From Torymus aiolomorphi (taxonomy: Eukaryota; Arthropoda; Insecta; Hymenoptera; Torymidae): a DNA stretch of 64,000 nt. How positions within the stretch are numbered: position 1 is the first letter of the stretch; the number at the start of each line of letters is the position of its first letter. This document shows positions 34,021-46,440 of the stretch, in pieces. The stretch covers positions 25,216,585-25,280,584 of the forward strand of contig CM070873.1 in the NCBI GenBank assembly GCA_036365515.1. The letters are read 5' to 3'. The position numbers and the translations under genes were made by a program. A model generated the notes under the pieces. The model was not told where the DNA came from. It saw nothing but the letters and a program-made list of their open reading frames with translations, and ran no database searches.

Positions 34021-34550
34021 AGCAGAATATTATAGCCAACACTGACACCGTCAGTCGAAAAATTATCCACCCATTCAGAGTATATTTGTATCAATCTGTG
34101 GTATACGTCGGCGCTCGGTTAACTTTTTCCTCGGCGCATAAATACTTCTGCGACATTGTATACCTAACCAGTCGCTCTTCTCTGCCTTCTTCCAGGACAT
34201 TTTCCAGAGCCAGTCGCGATTTTTCAGCGTCGCCGCCTCCTCCCCCGGATTATACACACATGCGCTGAGAGCGGAGGAGCTGTCGCCGTCCGCCTGGTGA
34301 GTAGCATATTGTGTATGTATATACCTATGCGTATGAGAGACGGAGGTGACCTATTGTCGACGGGAAGGTGGAATTTTACGATTTTGAGGCAAGGAGCGGA
34401 TGATCGATTTTATGTTGGCTGGAGGGTAGAATGGTTTCTTTTTGTTTGTTTGATGGAAACAGAGACGTGGAATGGATGCAGAAAGTTTCGGATATGTATG
34501 GGATTATGTATAATGATGATGGTACGTTTTTGCACGTGTACATCTTGAAA
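34020..34550. promoter_or_regulatory. GC island with skew switch, containing a likely exon
   Basis: The left flank is mildly C-rich (34,021-34,080). The right flank (34,321-34,440) has about 41 G to 14 C by eye. The core holds the exon-like segment 34,196-34,296. Confidence 0.45.
34196..34296 (+). other. Likely internal exon, 101 bp
   Basis: A pyrimidine-rich acceptor, cttctctgccttcttccag, ends at 34,195, and CCTG/GTGAGTAG provides a donor at 34,297. Two further in-register acceptors (ttttccag at 34,207 and tttttcag at about 34,221) could shorten it. The frame starting at the first base is open throughout (DIFQSQSRFFSVAASS...). The neighbouring frames contain TGA or a proline run. Because the upstream exon at 29.3-30.07 kb seems untranslated, this may be UTR or contain a downstream start. 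It is the best-defined plus-strand exon in the window, but the gene is not identified. Confidence 0.5.
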
Positions 34551-36840
34551 ATTCGTAAAAAGGTCGTTGCTGTAGAAAAGAGACTTCGTAGAAACTTATG
34601 GAAACTGTATGTTTATACTTTTGTTAGTAACGATTCTGATTTTTATTTTCATAACGTTGTTTTGTGCGAATTATTGGAAAGTCGAAAAACGATAGTTAGT
34701 GTATATAAAAAGTGAATCCCTATTTTAACGTTGCGGTAAAAATATCGTTTTTACAGTAAGTCCGAAATGGAACTTCGGCAATAAAAAAGTTTTTCAAAAG
34801 AATTGTATAAGAAATTGAAGCAATTATTAAATATTTTTTCCACACAAATTATGTAAAAAAAAAAAAAAATACTAATTCCTTAGCCACACGTTTACCCAAG
34901 ATTCTTATCATTAAAGTAGTTGAAACTTCACAATTACGAAGACAACCCCCGCATTAAACACATAAAAAAAAAAAACAAAGAATTAACGAACAATGCAAAC
35001 GAGCGAGAAATCACGAGAGCAAGTAGCGCATACCAGCGCTCGCGCGGACATCGTGACAAACACACATTTTCCCCCTCCGTTCTGCATAACGTTATTACGC
35101 GCTCGTGTTGCGGGGACGAATCAGACTGAGCCTCGTTTATGAGTAATTATTAAGTATTTTCGGCGTTTAAATCGGCCCTATTTTTTTAACGCGCTTGATT
35201 GTCTCATCCGGTGTGTTTGCTGTTCCGGTTACTCTACTGTCCAGTATAAGAACTCTGAATAGAAATGATTCGACGATTTAATGCTGTTTTCGAGAGGTTT
35301 CCTAACAAGCGCGCAGAAAAACAGAAAATAATGGTTCATATTTGCAAAGGATCCCTCGCTGTCTGTGCGAGGAAGCGATCTGCTTTTGTAACAAACATTA
35401 ATTGACCATACGCGTCGGGTCGTGACATGCGCGCGCAGAACTGACGGTATAATGTTTGCCATCGCACTGCATATTTTCTTATAGCGCGCAGTCATCCATA
35501 AACTTCATTTTACACGCGTCGAGCGCGCGCGTGCCATGTTACGTGATCAAATGGCGAGCCGCTGTCGGGAATAAATTTGTCGCAGATCACTACTCGGTTA
35601 TATTTTCCGATTTTCTCGTAAAATTAAATTTTATTATTGCACTAAAACTATTTTTATTAATTAAAAATGTTCAACGTGAGATTCGGTATATCCGCTACTC
35701 CTATTAAATCAATCTTTTATGAAAGTTTGCTTAATTAAAGTACATACAAAAACTTTCCCGCAGCTGCAGCTTTATTTCCAGATTGAAGCAGCAAAGTAGC
35801 ATTCGCGTTGATTTTCTAAAGGACAAAGCCTGGGGAGTTATTTTATAGCTTAACATAAACAATCGGAACGTTCGATTCAAACTTCAATCTAAGGATAACA
35901 ATATACAAGCTCGACAAAAGTCCTTTTTGTTCTCGTCGTAGCTGTCAAAATTTTCGGTCCGGAAAATTTCTATATATAAGCTATAAACCTCGTGTTTCAT
36001 TTATCCGCGCAGTCGGGGAAGTTGATCGTAAATGCTGATTATAAATTTTAGCGAGCGTGTGACATAAACCACGAGTCGGCCGTATATTTATGCGGTAATT
36101 AAAAATACTCGCATTGTTGATGGCCTCGTATTTGGCTGCAATTTAAATTAGCTCATTCGTTTTCAACCCCCGGTTGAGAAGAATGCGAATTGAGAAGGAA
36201 AATTGACGCTGGCCTGGTTATATTGTGAACTTGATTTTATGCAGTAACTTTTTATATATCTGCGTGAAAGTTTTTATTTTATCGCAGTTACAGAATTTAT
36301 TTTTCCTTGGTAGTTATAGGATTTGAGAGAAAGTTATATGTGTTTCGTTTGTTATACTTATATTAAAATGCATATAGATTTGAGCAAAGTATAGAATTTA
36401 GAAAAAGGATTTTTTTATACGTGATATAGTTTTTAGAAAAATCATAAAAGCCTTAGGGAGATTTAAATGTATCATGTCATAATATATAATTAAAATTGAA
36501 GACATTTCGGGTTTCTTTCCAAAACTAATGTAAAAGAGTATTTTATGTATCTATATAGACTAATTCTGATAATACAACCCCATCTAAATTACCTCTTATA
36601 AGATATTACATAAACTCCAGTATACAATTCTATGTAAGATTTTATACATATAATCGCACGTAGTATTTAAAATAAATAATTTAATTCCAGATTATTTCCT
36701 CGATTGTATTAGGTCTGTGCAAGCATTAATATACCTACATTTCATCATTTTCTGTTCGACATCAGGCGACCTCGAACATTATTTTCTCTTACAAGTACAC
36801 TTTCGCGCTTTCATCAATAAAGCAAATACTTTCAAGAATT
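34551..36840. other. Intron-like stretch with GC-richer patches
   Basis: GC-richer patches at 35,000-35,130, 35,340-35,600 and 35,990-36,200 contain CGCG words. The rest is AT-rich. The frame at 34,431-34,715 has no known motif. No other structure was identified. Confidence 0.4.
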
Positions 36841-37400
36841 AGCCCAATCAACATACAATCATACAATTCTCTTATTGTTCACCATTCTTCCAACAGTTTA
36901 ATTAACCAGCGACAACATTCCAAAAACGCGTAATACGTACAAACACACTTGTTTCCTGTTTTTCATTAACCTCGCGTTCGCAAAAAGCAACCTCATAACC
37001 GTCAACACCGAGAGCAGGCGCGCAAACAAGAGCTTTCGCCTTTTGTAAAGCACGAAGAAGCGATTGATTGGATTTATTTGATAAATAAAAGCGGCGCGCG
37101 TGTGCAGACGTCAAGGTCTCGTTGCCCCGGTGAAATTTTTCTCTTTTCCAGAGGCGCAAAAATGTTTTCGCGAGATTTCCAGGTGGAAAATAGAGAGACG
37201 TATAGAGCGTACGTCTGTGTGTAGACGAGTGCCTAGTAGATGTGGGCACAGTGGATGCGTGGAGTATCTTTTTTGGAGATGAGCGTGTAATGATAGTAAA
37301 TATGTGGTTTCGTGGATTTGCGTAGAAGAAATCGATATGTAAATATAAAATGTTTTAGATGTTTTGGTATATTGGGAGAGTGAAAAATGATAACTCACCT
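36840..37400. promoter_or_regulatory. GC island with C-to-G skew switch
   Basis: 36,841-36,960 is C-rich over G. 37,201-37,320 is strongly G-rich (about 40 G to 13 C by eye). The core has gataaataaaagcggcg at 37,080, similar to 48,570-48,595. Overlapping frames on both strands (about 100-115 codons) show no domain and probably follow from composition. Confidence 0.5.
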
Positions 37401-39690
37401 GCTGATTTAAAGGCAAGTGTTTAAAATAAAATATGAATTCTTTGAATAGTGTAGTTAAACTTAATAGTAAAGTAAATAAACAATAGAATTCTAGATTCGT
37501 GGAACTTGGAAATGATATAGTTGAAACATACTTTCTAAAAAATTACAATACTCCAATAATTTTTGTTTGTAAACTTTTCAAATTGTTGAATAGATATATA
37601 GGATCGGGTTGTTAGAATATTATTAAAATTCTTCTCAACAATATAACTATATAAATTGTTCATAATTATTTTCAAAAGTTTCTGCTATCTATTTGACTTG
37701 AGTACATTTATGGTTCCAAACACAGAAAGTACTTGATGTTAAAATGTGAACCCAACCAATTTTATGCATAATATTTGAAAAGCATGTATCTGGTACCTCG
37801 AACCATTTTTACTCTGTATTCTATATATGGAAATATTGTACTTCGATTCTTTCATATTTTGATAAAACACCCATTTTTAAATCAATATACATGAACTATA
37901 ATTGCACGTCACATGACAAAAACAGGATTAAATTTGACCATTATAAAAAATTTGAGCACCTCGCATCTACGTGATATTATCCGCCAAATTTACACTCGTA
38001 TCCATGCGCATAATATGTACACAGAAAGAAACGTAGTACTTCATTACTATGCATCCCTGCATAAACCTGCCCGATGCTTATCGTGAAAAGTGCCGATCGA
38101 TATTTCTAAATTATTGTCGTGCGCCGTACATATCGATTCATACGTGGCGACGCACACATGTGCGTAATACTTTGCGCTGTTTTTGCAGCACGAGGCGCTA
38201 GAATATTCACTTGAAAAATTCACGCTTCTTCGGCCAATATTTCACGAGATATTCAATAATTGCCGCAACTCTAAAAGATGGTATTGGATTGTTATCATTG
38301 AATACGAGATTTGAGATAACAATGAAGATTCCGAGAATGAAACGAGATTCTCGCTTAATATTTTCAAAGACCGAGCGTAGGATATCGTTTTGAAAAGTTC
38401 TTCCTCATACAATTTTCTTCCCTCGCTCGTCTCACAAAGAAACGGAGATAAGCCCCGGCCGAGATCCGGTGAAAATTACATTTGATTCCGCCACGAGCTA
38501 CAGCGTCGTTTTGATTCCGTGATCCTCGTTTTTTATTTTTTTCAGCGGGACGACACGCGGAAATTGTTTTCCCCATCAACTTGAGTAGATCGATGGGCGG
38601 GAAAAACTAGCTTTTCGCATTAATTGTGATGATAATGGCGTATTCATTAAAATGAATACGCGGACTTGCGTGATCGATGGCCCCGGGGTTAATTGCCAAG
38701 TTAGAAATGTCGCGGTTCATGAATTAATTGAATTTTTTGGATTGAAAGTGGTAGCAGATAAGCTTTTAGGATGAAGCGTGGCTCGTAAAAGATTTTCTTT
38801 TCGTATTAAATTGATTTTAAGCAGGTGCTTTTGTGAAGTTTGGATTGACTTTATTTTTCATGATTTATATTATAATTATATAAAGTTGCCAATCGCTCCC
38901 ATTAAAAGAAAATGTGAATAATCGAACCGTGAATTATTGTGAAAAGTTTTAATTGCATATTTCATTCAGTGCGTAGTTAGAATTTACTGACTTGAGTTTC
39001 AAATTGGTTCATAAAATGTAAAATAATTCTACTATAAATTTTAATGGCAATTATAAATCGTATACGAAAAATCTGTCATTCTAAAAGCATTACACGTCGA
39101 TGTTTTAGAAAATATGTAGGTAACTGATAAATATTTCACAAAAACTCTTCCATCTGGAATCGAGAAGAAGACACGAAGATGTTGTCGTGAATGTAAAATA
39201 ACGAAATGACGCGAGTAAAAGAATTTGACGGAATTTCATCAAGATTTGATAAAAATATTTCGAAATTTTTTGCGAGGTATTGAAATTCGCGAGAATTTCG
39301 ATGGAAATTGCTATCGAATAGGTACGACCATATTGTTGGAATCGTATACGAAATGTCACGTATTCCAGCACGACGAAATATCTTGTAACCATTTGCGATA
39401 AAAAAAAATCCTAACGGTCGTGATTTTCATTAGATTTCGCCAGTCTCATAGAAAATTACAGAACAATCATCAGTAGAACATGTAATGCAGAGAAATTTTT
39501 TTATGAAAAATTGTGATCCCTTCGTACATTAGAAGACGTGTTATTCTATAAAATTTACTATGTAGAATATATCATGAAATTATTAAAAATGAAATAAAAT
39601 TCATAACAATTTTGTAAAAATTATTGAGGATATAATAAAAAATTCTTTTGTGTGAAAAGTACTGAATATAATAATGTAACTGAATTCGAT
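37401..39690. other. Intron-like stretch with a weaker skew island
   Basis: A GC-richer segment at 37,980-38,760 has a clear G-rich right flank (38,581-38,800) but only a weak C-rich left flank. The remainder is AT-rich. Frames at 38,364-38,579 and 39,105-39,392 show no recognisable domain. Confidence 0.4.
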
Positions 39691-39887
39691 ATTTCAAGTA
39701 GTGAATTTTGCAGGATACCTATCCACAAAAAATCTCTAATTTTATAGCTTCATTACTTTCCAACCATAAAAGCATAAACTATAACTACAAGCGCCAAAAG
39801 TTTCCTAACAGCTTTTTAATCGAACCCTTATCCTTCGATTACACCTTAAAACCAATCATATCCCTCATTAAACAAATCCATCACCTA

Positions 39888-41253
39888 TAGGGGAGAGGAG
39901 GGCATGTGTGGCACCGTAACTTTAGGGCAGATTTACATTAATATCTTAAGTATATCAAGAAGTTCAAAAGAAGAAATAATTAGATAAACATATTTAGAAA
40001 TAGAATTGATAGTTAAAAAACACTGTTTTTTAATATATTCTGAATGATACATCGAAAAGTAAAACTCGTTAAAATGCTCTACGTGCCCCACTATGGGGTA
40101 TGCGTAGCAGGCGGGTGGGGCATGCGTGGCGCACTCAACATGACTGTCAGAAAGTGACGGATTTATTTTTTACAAAAAAGTTAAAATTGATAAGCTTTTT
40201 TTTAAAAACGCAATAAAACGTAAATAGAAAATAGAAAAAAATTTGTTTCATTGTTATAATTTATTTTTTATCAGGTACATACATGATATATTCAAATAAT
40301 ACAGTTTTTTTAAATTTCTCTATGTAACTAGTTAAATTAACTTAAACGAAATTTGTTTTTCTCTCTACAACAAAAAATAAATAATACTTTTTTTACTGAT
40401 CAGTCTGTAGTTACACAGATCACAATATTTTCGCCTTACATTATATGTAATAACTTTGAAAACTCATAAAATTATTCAACATTTTCATAATAAATTATAA
40501 AATAATATTTAAATTATATTTAATAAATAACATTATTATTTTCTAATGCTACGTTCAAAGGTGATTGAATACACTGAAGTGGTATAAAATTAGAAGCAGA
40601 CGAGTGCATATTTTCTCTATAAGGATAAATACATTGAGCTGTGGCATCGTCTAATTGCCATGCATATTATATTATAATTTTGTCTTCTTTTTGTACACCC
40701 GTACCATCACTTTATTGAACCCTTGTTATAAATTACTTAAGAGCTAATAAACTTATCTCTTAACAATTAAGCTACATTACTCACGTGACTAAGTAAAAGG
40801 TTAGAATTTCATCAGCTGCTTGCTTCGTAAACCAGCCGCTAGTGGCGACGTGTGCCACGCGTGCCCCACTCCTGTGCCACGCATGCCCCACATCAGTACT
40901 TTATTAAATGTTAATAAATACTTTTGAAAATAATATTTCGAGTAAAAATCCAAACGGAAGTTGAAAGTTCGTGTTGAGAACTATCGAATACGTTCATTTT
41001 GAATAAAAAATTATACATTTTTTTATCCCTGCCAAGCGAATATAAAATGAAAAAAGGTGGCTTTCGGAGTAAGAATTTCAGATATTTATCATTTTTTTCA
41101 TAATAATTTTTTTTATATTATTTTTACAGAAAAAAGAAATAGAAATATTCTTTATTTACACATAAAAAAATTTGCATTTAAATATTTATTTATATTATAA
41201 ATATTCGAGTGCCAAACCAACCCGTCGTGCTACGCATGCCCCGTTCTCCCCTA
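39888..41253. mobile_element. TIR element, 1366 bp, with GTGGGGCATGCGTGGCAC motifs
   Basis: The tips are TAGGGGAGAGGAGGGCATG at 39,888 and, inverted, the sequence ending TTCTCCCCTA at 41,253. CACCTA is duplicated at 39,882-39,887 and 41,254-41,259, a 6-bp target duplication. GC-rich subterminal motifs of the form ccccac / gtgccacgcatgcccca recur at 40,083-40,137 and 40,845-40,893 in opposite orientations. The interior is AT-rich with no coding frame, so the element is non-autonomous. It sits in the C-rich left flank of the skew island centred near 41.5 kb. Removing it rejoins C-rich sequence. The superfamily is unassigned. Confidence 0.8.
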
Positions 41254-41470
41254 CACCTAAACAATACCCTATTCACTTGTTACGACTACTCGCCAATTCT
41301 CCTGTACGATTCCACCGAGCCATTCTCATTACACTCCAATGCTCGCGCCGTCAGCGAATCAATTTTCGTCGTCGATGTATACGCGCGCGCGCGGCGTTTA
41401 TAAATTGATCGGCCGTTCCGTTGACAGAAGTTATTTGCCCCTCGGGCGCGCGCCTGCGTCCTTTTTATCT

Positions 41471-41475
<5 letters not shown>

Positions 41476-41537
<62 letters not shown>
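41476..41537. repeat. (CT)n microsatellite
   Basis: About thirty CT units in the core of a GC island. Confidence 0.97.
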
Positions 41538-41541
<4 letters not shown>

Positions 41542-41720
41542 TTTCTCGCGCCGCTGTTCTCGCGGCCTCCTTCCGCTTTTAACGATCTCGCCGCCCCCGG
41601 CTTTTTTCGCGCGCGTCACCCGTCGTCGCGCGCCTGTTGTTTTGCTCTGCGCCTCTATAGTTGCCGGAATGTCGTGAGGAAAGTATTTTTTATTTTTAGT
41701 CGTCGCGTTTTATTGTTTAT

Positions 41721-42210
41721 TGCGGATTTTGAGTTTTATTCGTGTGAAATTGGTGTTGTTCGATTTGTAAGTGAATTGGTTTGTGACCGTTCTGAAAAAA
41801 ACTCAATGTTTCTTGAAAAATAGCGGATTGTGACTTCCACCGGACGTAAACATTTTTCGTTGTTATATGAAACAATCCATTTTTGTTAGGATTTATTTAT
41901 TTTTCATTATTGTTTTCATGTCGTAAATAAGATTGTTTTAAATTTTATGATGTTTACAGTAAGTATAATAATAAATTATTCGCCGAAATTTCTCACTCGC
42001 CGACACTCGTAAATCATTTATTTTGCTATCCATTGATTTTACAGCTGCGAAATTTGATATATGTAGGTCACAGAAATATATATTTTTCAAAATTTTTTTA
42101 CAATCATTTTTATACGACCGGAGTAAAAAATACGAAATATAACCAGCAACAATTTCGTATATGGCTTCACGTTTACTGATTCTATATAGGGGTGTTACAT
42201 TATACTAACA
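41721..42210. other. AT-rich stretch
   Basis: Nothing recognised. Confidence 0.4.
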
Positions 42211-42403
42211 CACTGACAGAAGGATTTATTTATATTTAATATATATGTTAACTGTTAATATTAAAATAGCTGATTTTGGCGAAATAAGTCTTACTATAAA
42301 GATGCGCATATTAATAGTTAATATGCGATATTGATAGTTAATATATTTCTCTGTACATTTTTAATATATTTCCTTATTAAATATAAAAATTCTTCTCTCA
42401 GTG
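42211..42403. mobile_element. Small TIR element (MITE), about 190 bp
   Basis: The left end CACTGACAGAAGGATTTATT and the right end, inverted, CACTGAGAGAAGAATTTTTA are similar terminal repeats. Inside, tattaatagttaatat is repeated. The next palindrome abuts it directly. The superfamily is unknown. Confidence 0.6.
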
Positions 42404-42405
42404 CA

Positions 42406-42709
42406 CTGTTTTATCTGCGAAACATGTAAAAGTAATTAATATAATAAAAGAATAGCGATTTACACCTCGAACAAATTCAGTTGTTCTGCGTAATCCTTTA
42501 CTCTCTAAAATTGAATTAGTGAAAAAACCACTAAGCATTAGTCAACATTGAAATAGTGAATATTCACTAGTTCTTAGTGGATATATTCACTATTTAAAAT
42601 AGTAAAACTATTAGAGAGTAGATGGTTACGCAGGGCAACTGAATTTGTTTAAGACGCGTTATTCTTTTATTTATATTAATTATTGTGACATGTTCCGCCG
42701 ATAAAACAG
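42406..42709. mobile_element. Palindromic element carrying a nested TACTCTCTAAAA element
   Basis: The outer arms run from ctgttttatctgcg (42,406) to the inverse gccgataaaacag (42,709) and share aacatgt, aattaatata and aaattcagttg. Inserted at the centre is a 122-bp palindrome (42,499-42,620) with tips tactctctaaaa / ttagagagta, a relative of 55,518-55,774. This is a two-level insertion. Neither level encodes protein. Confidence 0.75.
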
Positions 42710-43825
42710 GGTTAGTGGTAAAGTAGGACTATTACACCCTCTTAAATAGAACTTTTGAAAAAAAATTTTTTGAATTGAAGGTTTTATTGAATAGTGGATT
42801 TCATAAAAAATTTTACAAGGATTCTTTGGTTATTGAATTTCATAAAGACTTTCACAAGGATTCTTTGACTATTGAATTTCCTAAACAATTCTTTATACAC
42901 GTCCATCGAAAACACTAATTAATAAACTCCTTCCGTGAAAAACCTCGTTTTTACTCATCCTTTGCACTTTCTTGTTTGACGCTGAGACCTCAATCAATCT
43001 AAAATTCATCCCCGAGACAGTCCCATAGAGAACGGAAAATGCGGGACAAATAAATTTTTCATCTCCCGCAAGCGTCTTATATTAAAGCTCGCGTCTTTCC
43101 TCCCGACTTTCTCTCACTTTCTCATTCCCGCACCTTTTGCGAACGGTTAATTATTCATGCCGAGTAATAAAGCGCCGCGGGCGCGCGGAGCCGTATGATT
43201 TTTGCATATTTTAACTAAAACAGCAATCATCCGAGAAACTATGGGCCATTAAGCTGAATTACGATCCACGAGATCCATTATTTGATACCTAGAAAACCGT
43301 CCTCCCTTCCCCGCGCGCTCCGAGTTTCATTCAAATCTGCGCACACGTATAGGCCGATAATTGCGATGTAATCACGCATTCCATCTAGCAAGGAAATACG
43401 CCGAGGTTTGTGGAATTAATGTCACTTTCAATTAAGAGTTATATTCTTTTAGATTTAAAGATAGGGAAACGTTTCTAGATATATATTTATCTAGGTGATT
43501 TTTAGGGCTTTTAAATATTCATAATCCATTATGACTGAGTATCTATAGATACGTTTAACTATAGGTTTGTAAAATGAAATATAATTTTTAATCTCGAAAA
43601 GTATCTTGTTCAGATACTGTTCCAAGCATGCAATGTTTCTTCAATTTACGCACTTAACTGCTATGGTTAGGCATCAACATATATTGAATGTCAATTCAAC
43701 TTGTTATCAGAACTTCTTACAAGGTATAAAAAAATTCATATATTGAATTTAGCTTTGACGTTGGTTCTGATAAGGAAATAAAGTTAGGTTGTCTTAGATA
43801 AGAATGAATGAAACTACCATTTAGC
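42710..43825. other. Intron-like stretch with a GC-rich patch
   Basis: 42,940-43,400 is GC-richer, with core gagtaataaagcgccg at 43,162 and a C-rich left side. A clear G-rich right flank is not obvious. No gene recognised. Confidence 0.4.
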
Positions 43826-43829
43826 TTAA

Positions 43830-43839
43830 GGTAGTTCAT

Positions 43840-43898
<59 letters not shown>

Positions 43899-44581
43899 CT
43901 ATTCGTAATGAGTTTTTTTTGTTTTGTCTTTTATATTTGATACAACCAGATCACGTTTATTTGAATGATGGGTGTCTTAAGAAGTAGAAAACATTTTTTT
44001 CATGAAAAATTACGTAGTATTGACGCTAATATCAACAATTAATTATTTTGAAATTTTACTAACACGTCGCTTCTATGCAAATTTTTATTATACATGCAAT
44101 CGTATCGATCAAAGTCTCATTTTGTTCCTTATGAAATTTGAGGGTAGATTCGCGGTAACGATATTGTTGTATAACCGATCTGAACGGCGCTAGATCTCAT
44201 TGTTTATCGAAATTCCAGTGAATTTCGTGAATTTTCAATAAACAATGAGATCTAGCGCCGTTCAGATCGGTTATATAACAATATCGTTACCGCGAACCTA
44301 CCCCCAAATTTCATAAGGAACAAAATGAGACTTTGATCGATACGATTGCATGTATAATAAAAATTTGCATAGAAGCGACGTGTTAGTAAAATTTCAAAAT
44401 AATTAATTGTTGATATTAGCGCCAATACTACGTAATTTTGCATGAGAAAAATGTTTTCTACTTCTTAAGACACCCATTATTCGAATAAACTTGATCTGGT
44501 TGTATCAAATATAAAAGACAAAACAAAGAATTCATTACGAATAGCTTATACATATTGCTATATATGTGTGATGAACTACCT
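43830..44581. mobile_element. Long palindromic element with TTAA flanks and an AC tract in one arm
   Basis: TTAA/GGTAGTTCATCAC on the left (TTAA at 43,826-43,829) mirrors GTGATGAACTACC/TTAA on the right (TTAA at 44,582-44,585). The arms of about 350 bp are nearly identical and meet in a hairpin centre near 44,210 (aaacaatgagatctagcgcc and its inverse). The left arm contains an AC microsatellite (43,844-43,897) where the right arm has only atatatgtgtg. Mirror-image 63-codon frames in the two arms (44,002-44,193 plus; 44,252-44,443 minus) are consequences of the symmetry. TTAA flanks suggest a piggyBac-like origin, but TTAA is itself palindromic and could belong to the arms. Confidence 0.8.
43844..43897. 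repeat. (AC)n microsatellite
   Basis: About 27 AC units within the left arm of the palindrome. Confidence 0.97.
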
Positions 44582-44585
44582 TAAA

Positions 44586-45995
44586 GGTTAAAAGTTATCT
44601 TTCGCAACTGTATTCATGCGCACGACGTGTTTTCAAATGACATACAATTTACTCAGAACCCATTAATTTCCAGCCTAAATCAGAAATAATAGGCCAATAG
44701 AGGATCTCGTATTACTTCACATCCTACACGCAATTTTTTAAAAGAATATTTTCGAGAGAAAATATGTTGCACATTAACTCGAGTCCTATCTTTTTCCCTT
44801 TGCCCCTTTCTTGGTGCGAGCTCACTTTTCTCAGTTATACGTTTCACTGCCCTGTTTTCTCGTTTCTGTCTTTTCTTGCGCACCTCCCACTTCCTTCTCT
44901 TTTTACATTTTTCATTTGTATTCGTTTCTGTGTGACTTGCTTTCTTTAACTATCTCGTGAAAGGGGAAATTGAATTTACAGCCAATAATTTTAAAACATT
45001 CCTCTGACAGAGTTGAATATTTGATTAGTTCGGTACAAGTAATTTAACTCTTATTTAATATGTTCTCTTTGGCAGTTATCATTCTTTTAATATAAACGTC
45101 GTTGTTACGTATTGCCTTTTAACAGAGCCATAATCGTTTTACTAAAATCATGTTAACGTTTACAAAGTAAAATATTGGTTTTCAGTGAAATCCTTTAAAC
45201 TGCTTTTCTTTTACATTGTTTTACGTTAAATAGTTGACTATTTTAGTGAAAGGTTGTTATGAATTTTGTAACTTTTTAACGTTTTAATACTATTAAAAGA
45301 ATAAAAATACGTTAGTATAACTAATTTCTGGATCAACAATAATTAACGAACTTTAATCAATCAAGTTACTTTAACATTTAAATCATTTTGACCTACACTC
45401 TAATCATCATAAATTCTTTATAAGTTTAATTATATTTTTTTAATGGAATACAGAAATTTCTTTTACATTATGAAACATAGAGAATCTAATGTATATTTTG
45501 TCGTTGGATATATAAGTAGTATAGCCATAGAAATTCATTGTAACGAATCAACTATTTTGATATATGTGTACAGAGAAAATTTATCCATTAACACGTACAC
45601 TGTGTCCCAAGCAAGAACATTGTTAACTGTATAGTTCACTCTGACTTGAAAAAATCGTGAAAAACTATTGTCGATTGAAATAGTATCAAATTCTTAATTT
45701 TTTGCGATATAAAATTGTTTCTAAGGTACGCTCTTTCCATGTAGTATGAAAAATGTAGTTTTTTAGAATGAATCGATTGGAATAGAAATCTCATTTTCGA
45801 CAAAAAATGTAGTTAACAATGTTCTTGCTTGGGACGGCAGTACATTAACCTGCTTTTACTTCATGAACGATAAACATTTTTGCATTCAACCTCTACCAAC
45901 TATATTGCATATTACTTCTAAAATTGCCAGCATTACCTTTATTGGGATACATTGAGGAACTAAAAAAAAACTATAGTTTCCCCAACTATTTCAAT
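44586..45995. other. AT-rich stretch
   Basis: 44,764-44,949 is pyrimidine-rich on the plus strand, giving a Phe/Ser/Leu frame without domain features. The phrase gcaagaacattgttaac at 45,611 recurs inverted near 45,810, bracketing about 220 bp: a weak inverted repeat. Otherwise nothing. Confidence 0.4.
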
Positions 45996-46440
45996 ATATT
46001 CCTTGCATCCATCCGACAAACTACCAACAAACCCCATTGGCACAAATTCGAAATATCCCTCACACGCAAAGCCAAACAAAAAGACTCCGATGTACCGAGT
46101 CGCTTGCACGTGTCCCGCATAATCCAACTTCTCGATTTCGGTGCTTCGCGAGCAATAAAATAGGAGATACCTACACATACACATATAGTACCCGTCCGTC
46201 CCTATTTCGCGGTCTTATCGCGCCGCGGCCGGATAGCGTCGGGGGCGTGTGTCCACTTCCGGATGTAGGTCTGGCGTGGCGGTGGACGCGGCTATATGAA
46301 CGCGCTTCGGAAATTTTAGAGCTGGGATGCGACAAATTTCGTGGGTAAATGTGTTGCGGTTTGGTACAGGATTGGAGAGATTTTGCGGGGGAATAAAGGT
46401 AATTTCAGATGGAGCCGTTGATATTTAGCGTTGCTTGATG
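45996..46440. promoter_or_regulatory. GC island with C-to-G skew switch
   Basis: 46,021-46,080 has 21 C to 5 G. 46,321-46,440 has 42 G to 12 C. The core at 46,140-46,300 is CpG-rich and includes gcaataaaatag at 46,152. Overlapping frames are not convincing. Confidence 0.5.

Larger units (their letters stand above)
39691..41720. promoter_or_regulatory. Skew island interrupted by a transposon
   Basis: The C-rich left flank is 39,700-39,887 plus 41,254-41,340. The GC-rich core at 41,340-41,680 contains a CT tract and many CGCG words. The right side turns G/T-rich after 41,670. Frames in the core (41,339-41,677) contain a Ser-Leu repeat from the CT tract and are not credible. Confidence 0.45.

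Noticed and set aside
36902..37416. Frames of 101-115 codons on the minus strand
   Set aside because: Same island effect. No domain or convincing splice context, and the plus strand is also open.
44002..44443. Two nearly identical 63-codon proteins on opposite strands
   Set aside because: They are mirror images created by the palindrome arms. There is no promoter or domain, and the similarity reflects DNA symmetry, not protein conservation.
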